Made by a program: the position numbers and the translations under genes. Of a stretch of DNA of 9,261 nt, positions 6,775 to 9,261 are shown one piece after another. The notes beneath the pieces were generated by a model. That model did not search any database, had not been told where the DNA came from, and worked only from the letters and a program-made list of their open reading frames with translations. The stretch's first letter is position 1, and the number at the start of each line of letters is the position of its first letter. Source of the DNA: SIG440 sp045532055. GTDB taxonomy: Bacteria; Bacillota; Clostridia; Monoglobales; Monoglobaceae. The stretch is from positions 1-9,261 of the forward strand of contig JAZSFF010000032.1 of assembly GCA_045532055.1 (NCBI GenBank), written 5' to 3'.

Positions 6775-7326
6775 TTAAAAGCCAAGAAGCGCACCCGCTG
6801 CCGCTCCTGTTGCAATATACAAAATTGGGTGTTTTTTGAATTTAAAGACCATAAACACCAATAGAGCAAAGAGACATACCTTTTTGTAATCAACAATTAC
6901 CCATATACTCTCTGCACCGCTTATAATAAAGTTTTGTGCAAATACTGAAATAACTGATACTGCCAAAAGTCCTGCCACCGCAGCTCTTAAGCCATAGAAC
7001 AAATCCTTTACCAGTTTATTTTCTTTGAATTTTTGAAGAATACTTGAAACTATCAGAATAACGATTATGCTGGGCAAAACAAGAGCCAGAGTAACCAATA
7101 TTCCGCCCCATAATCCCCCAGTTGTGTATCCCACATATGTTGCCATGTTTACGCCTATGGGACCGGGTGATGCCTCAGAAACCGCAATCATGTTTGTGAG
7201 TTCCTCTGCTGTGAACCAATCATACTTTTGGGTAAGTTCAAACAAGAATGGTAAGGTTGCAAGCCCGCCGCCTATTGAGAAGAGTCCGATTTTGAAAAAT
7301 TCAAGAAACAGTGTAACATAAAGCAT
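6775..7326 (-). CDS. chrA: chromate transporter (CHR) family, short-chain, second subunit
   Basis: This is an integral membrane protein of 183 residues, the length of single-domain CHR proteins, which usually occur as adjacent pairs and act together. Family features are FFKIGLFSIGGGLATLPFL (9-27), the SEASPGPIGVNMATYVGY segment (about 49-66) and several hydrophobic helices to the C terminus. CHR proteins export chromate in some bacteria, but the true substrate in anaerobes is unclear. ATG at 7326 is chosen because GGAGG lies nine bases upstream inside the previous gene; the stop TGA of that gene shares its A with this ATG, implying translational coupling. A longer reading frame to 7353 has no ribosome site. 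No clear terminator follows, so transcription may run into yqhY. Confidence 0.92.
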   Translation of the reverse strand: MLYVTLFLEFFKIGLFSIGGGLATLPFLFELTQKYDWFTAEELTNMIAVSEASPGPIGVNMATYVGYTTGGLWGGILVTLALVLPSIIVILIVSSILQKFKENKLVKDLFYGLRAAVAGLLAVSVISVFAQNFIISGAESIWVIVDYKKVCLFALLVFMVFKFKKHPILYIATGAAAGALLGF

Positions 7327-7886
7327 CACTCTGCACCTCCGTTTTTCTTGCAAACAGCCTTATAAACTATACCCATAACCCCTGCCACCACAATAATAAC
7401 AATGGTTGATATATTTAGAAACAAGGAGAGTAAAAAGGCAAAAACCGCAACTAACGCTGTGAACTTGTCAACAATTCCCGATTTTCCTATTTTGAGCACC
7501 GCCTGAACAAGTATAGCACAAACCGCAACGCCTATGCCTTTGAATGCACTTTTGACGATAGGGTTTTGATAAATGGAGTTAAGCACTGTTGCGACAAGGG
7601 ATATTATTATAACCGATGGTGTTATAACGCCCAACGTCGCCACAATACCACCCAGAATACCCCTGTTTTTATATCCTATAAAAGTCGCTGTATTGACCGC
7701 AATAACCCCGGGGGTACACTGACCTATAGCAAAATAGTCCATAACTTCTTCAAGAGTTGCCCATTTATTCTTTTCAACAACTTCTTTTTCAATCATTGGA
7801 AGCATGGCATATCCTCCGCCAAATGTGAAAAGACCTATCTTGAAAAATGCCACATATAACCGCCAGAGTTCTTTAATGCAATTCAT
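7326..7886 (-). CDS. chrA: chromate transporter (CHR) family, short-chain, first subunit
   Basis: This membrane protein of 186 residues is homologous to its downstream neighbour. It has FFKIGLFTFGGGYAMLPMI (14-32), QCTPGVIAVNTATFIGY (56-72), and four or five further hydrophobic stretches (about 79-103, 117-131, 140-176). The N-terminal half carries the GGGxAxLP and PGxIAVNxAxFxGY signatures of the CHR family. The two halves of a long-chain ChrA are thus encoded as two genes, and a heteromeric transporter is likely. ATG follows GGAG at 8 nt. The C-terminal codons contain the GGAGG used by the next gene. Chromate, sulfate or another anion as substrate cannot be read from the sequence. Confidence 0.92.
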   Translation of the reverse strand: MNCIKELWRLYVAFFKIGLFTFGGGYAMLPMIEKEVVEKNKWATLEEVMDYFAIGQCTPGVIAVNTATFIGYKNRGILGGIVATLGVITPSVIIISLVATVLNSIYQNPIVKSAFKGIGVAVCAILVQAVLKIGKSGIVDKFTALVAVFAFLLSLFLNISTIVIIVVAGVMGIVYKAVCKKNGGAE

Positions 7887-7924
7887 GTTATCATCTCCAG
7901 GTAATATTTTTTGTATGAATTCTT

Positions 7925-7954
7925 GCTATAAGGTGTATATAATTTAAATGACAA
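7925..7954 (-). promoter_or_regulatory. candidate promoter of the chromate transporter pair
   Basis: On the minus strand TTGTCA (7949-7954) and TATAGC (7925-7930) lie 18 nt apart, 38 nt upstream of the first transporter gene. A one-base shift gives TTATAG at 17 nt. The -35 has five of six consensus bases but the -10 is weak, so this is a moderate candidate. Confidence 0.45.
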
Positions 7955-7967
7955 TTGTTTAGCGACA

Positions 7968-7985
7968 GCTCGCAGCAAGACGAGC
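7968..7985 (-). other. GC-rich hairpin between acyltransferase and transporter genes
   Basis: Arms GCTCG (7968-7972) and CGAGC (7981-7985) form five G-C-rich pairs around an 8-nt loop, 10 nt past the acyltransferase stop. It could slow or end transcription of that gene, but the bases after it on the minus strand are not a T-run. The GC-rich patch stands out in AT-rich surroundings and might be part of a dispersed repeat. Confidence 0.35.
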
Positions 7986-7995
7986 CAGAAAGCTT

Positions 7996-9000
7996 TTAAT
8001 CAACTTTCCTTTTAGAAGTACTCTTTCTAGTATAATCTATTAAATAAGATAAAATAATACTTAAAACAAAAACTATTATAGGTTTGCTGTTAATCCATAC
8101 GATTTCATCACCAAAACCGATATAATCAAGTATTGTTTGCAAAACACCACCTACAGCAACATGAAATATATATATATACATATTAAAACTTGATGTTTTT
8201 ACCAAAAAACCACAATATGTATTGTTTTCATACAATATAGCTAAAAGCAACAAATCTATTGTTATAATCATACTACCAAAATATGTTATACTGTTCCCCC
8301 ATAATATGACAGAAACTACTGTTTCAATTAAGCCTAATATAATAGTTAACCATACCATCTGTTTTGTTACTCTTTTTTTAATGAAGCTTTTATGCTTTCT
8401 TATAAACATTCCAAGCATAAAACAAGGGTATGCTCTGAAAAGCACATTTCCATATATATATTTTGGTATATCAATTTTGAAAATTGGCAAAACTTCTTCT
8501 ATCACTAAATATGAGACCATTAAAACAAACGAAACTAGAAATATAATTTTTTCCGGAATTCTTTTGTTTAATAGCAAGTTCAGCAAATAACAATATATCA
8601 ACGCCGGGAGAAACCACAAATGAGCACTGGAAATTGTTGAGTTTAAAACTAAAAAATCGATAATAGTTGTCTTATTTACATACATCAATATATATTCTTC
8701 TAAGGTTTGACCAACTAAAATGCATTTAAATAAAGAATAAATAAAATATAAAAGAAAGCTGCTTACATAAAGGGCAAATATATGTTTAACTTTTCTTTGT
8801 GTTTTTTGGGAATCATCATAATATGCAAAATATCCTGATATCGCAAAGAAAAAGGGAACCGCAAACCTTGATATCGCCCTTACAATCTCTCCTGATACCC
8901 CAAAAAACATGTAATGAATGCATACAACAGCAAAAGAAGCCATAAACTTAAGTACATCTAAAGTTTGATTTCTGTTAATAACACTTTTTGAAATATTCAT
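7996..9000 (-). CDS. membrane acyltransferase, acyltransferase-3 family
   Basis: This polytopic membrane protein (334 residues, about ten hydrophobic helices) belongs to the family of OafA- and WecH-like enzymes that transfer acetyl or other acyl groups to sugars in surface polysaccharides or glycolipids. The N terminus shows NQTLDVLKFMASFAVVCIH with the conserved H29, and SRFAVPFFFAISGYF (44-58), both typical. The C terminus ends in basic residues after the last helix. I chose ATG at 9000 because AGGAG lies 8 nt upstream; an upstream in-frame ATG at 9036 has no ribosome site. The gene is visibly richer in A and T than its neighbours, with many ATA, TTA and AAA codons, hinting at recent acquisition. 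No polysaccharide genes are near in view, so the acceptor is unknown. Confidence 0.9.
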   Translation of the reverse strand: MNISKSVINRNQTLDVLKFMASFAVVCIHYMFFGVSGEIVRAISRFAVPFFFAISGYFAYYDDSQKTQRKVKHIFALYVSSFLLYFIYSLFKCILVGQTLEEYILMYVNKTTIIDFLVLNSTISSAHLWFLPALIYCYLLNLLLNKRIPEKIIFLVSFVLMVSYLVIEEVLPIFKIDIPKYIYGNVLFRAYPCFMLGMFIRKHKSFIKKRVTKQMVWLTIILGLIETVVSVILWGNSITYFGSMIITIDLLLLAILYENNTYCGFLVKTSSFNMYIYIFHVAVGGVLQTILDYIGFGDEIVWINSKPIIVFVLSIILSYLIDYTRKSTSKRKVD

Positions 9001-9060
9001 GCCGTTATCTCCTAGTTTTGACAATATTAGACACAATCTGATTTAAAATCAACAAATATG

Positions 9061-9080
9061 TTAGCCGCCAAACGGCTTAA
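9061..9080 (-). other. leader hairpin upstream of the acyltransferase
   Basis: TTAGCCG (9061-9067) pairs with CGGCT plus AA (9073-9080, one bulged base) around a 5-nt loop. It is not followed by a T-run on the minus strand, so it is more likely a leader structure than a terminator. On the plus strand there is no gene upstream for it to terminate. Confidence 0.4.
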
Positions 9081-9101
9081 TTAATCATCCATTTTATACT
9101 C

Positions 9102-9130
9102 ATTATATATCATTATCTTTCACATTGCAA
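9102..9130 (-). promoter_or_regulatory. promoter of the acyltransferase gene
   Basis: On the minus strand TTGCAA (9125-9130) and a perfect TATAAT (9102-9107) are 17 nt apart. Transcription would start near 9095, giving a leader of about 95 nt. The leader contains a hairpin (9061-9080, AGCCG/CGGCT core with flanking pairs across one bulge) and a TGATTT-A-AAATCA palindrome (9039-9051). Confidence 0.7.
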
Positions 9131-9152
9131 ATTATTTTTCCTCTAATTATTA

Positions 9153-9181
9153 TTGACAAATTTTTTTATCGGGTGTAAAAT
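9153..9181 (+). promoter_or_regulatory. strong sigma-A-type promoter of the rightward gene
   Basis: TTGACA (9153-9158) and TAAAAT (9176-9181) are exactly 17 nt apart. The -35 is perfect and the -10 has five of six consensus bases. It lies back to back with the acyltransferase promoter, the two -35 boxes being 22 bp apart. The expected transcription start near 9188 lies 27 nt before the likely ATG. Confidence 0.8.
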
Positions 9182-9190
9182 GTATTTTAC
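9175..9190 (+). promoter_or_regulatory. operator-like inverted repeat over the -10 box
   Basis: GTAAAAT (9175-9181) and ATTTTAC (9184-9190) form a perfect 7-bp inverted repeat with a 2-bp centre, 16 bp in all. It covers the whole -10 box and the probable start site, where a bound dimeric repressor would block transcription. The regulator is unknown; autoregulation by the downstream product is one possibility. Confidence 0.55.
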
Positions 9191-9214
9191 TACGTTTTAG
9201 AGGAGCTGATGTTT

Positions 9215-9261
9215 ATGACAGAAAGTATACAAAAGGTAAACAACCAAAGTCTTGGTGAAGA
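9215..9261 (+). CDS. 5' end of an unidentified gene, cut by the window edge
   Basis: Only about 15 codons are visible, reading MTESIQKVNNQSLGE. The ATG at 9215 is preferred because AGGAG (9201-9205) lies nine bases upstream; an ATG at 9209 in the same frame is only three bases from that site. The frame is open to the window edge, and a strong promoter and operator-like repeat precede it. Too little protein is present to assign a family. Confidence 0.7.
   Translation, partial: MTESIQKVNNQSLGE

Noticed and set aside
7566..7859. Plus-strand 97-codon open frame opposite the first chromate transporter gene
   Set aside because: It is the antisense shadow of a well-supported gene, with no ribosome site or recognisable motif.
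7968..7985. Canonical terminator after the acyltransferase
   Set aside because: The stem is only five pairs and no T-run follows on the minus strand, so I list it as a hairpin only.
1..9261. CRISPR array, insertion sequence, tRNA gene, toxin-antitoxin or defence system
   Set aside because: No regularly spaced repeats, transposase, terminal inverted repeats, cloverleaf or defence motifs were recognised anywhere in the window.

Overview
The window looks like chromosomal DNA of a low-to-moderate GC Firmicute, most likely a clostridial lineage (Oscillospiraceae/Ruminococcaceae-like). This rests on strong AGGAG/GGAGG ribosome binding sites, sigma-A-type promoters with A-tract upstream regions, and a yqhY-nusB-xseA-xseB-ispA gene order very close to that of Bacillus subtilis. 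The placement comes from gene order and protein motifs only. No 16S sequence is visible.

Left edge (1-380): there is no protein gene here. On the minus strand there are two near-identical strong promoters 92 bp apart, a boxA-like element and a structured leader. This is the layout of an rRNA operon promoter region, and a 16S gene is predicted to start just beyond position 1. A GC-rich hairpin at 336-359 separates it from thrS.

Housekeeping block (381-6653, all minus strand): transcription runs from right to left. A very good promoter (6707-6735) precedes an Asp23/YqhY-family gene, then nusB, a divergent TsaD/Kae1-like paralog, xseA, xseB and ispA. The genes are packed with 0-33 nt gaps, and an AT-rich terminator (2403-2439) ends the unit. 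thrS follows with its own short leader and no T-box. The products serve transcription antitermination (NusB), mismatch and recombination repair (exonuclease VII), isoprenoid synthesis (FPP synthase) and translation (ThrRS). In B. subtilis folD sits between nusB and xseA. Here that slot holds the TsaD-like paralog.

Accessory block (6775-9000, minus strand): two short-chain CHR (chromate transporter family) genes overlap by one base and probably form a two-subunit membrane transporter. Next comes an AT-rich membrane acyltransferase of the acyltransferase-3 family with its own promoter.

Right edge (9001-9261): a divergent intergenic region holds back-to-back promoters. The rightward one has consensus-like -35 and -10 boxes and a perfect 7-2-7 inverted repeat over its -10, which looks like a repressor operator. 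It drives a gene of which only the first 15 or so codons are present.

No CRISPR array, insertion sequence, phage gene or recognisable defence system was seen. The least ordinary items are the TsaD paralog, the ThrRS with unusual motif residues, and the operator-like palindrome at the right edge.
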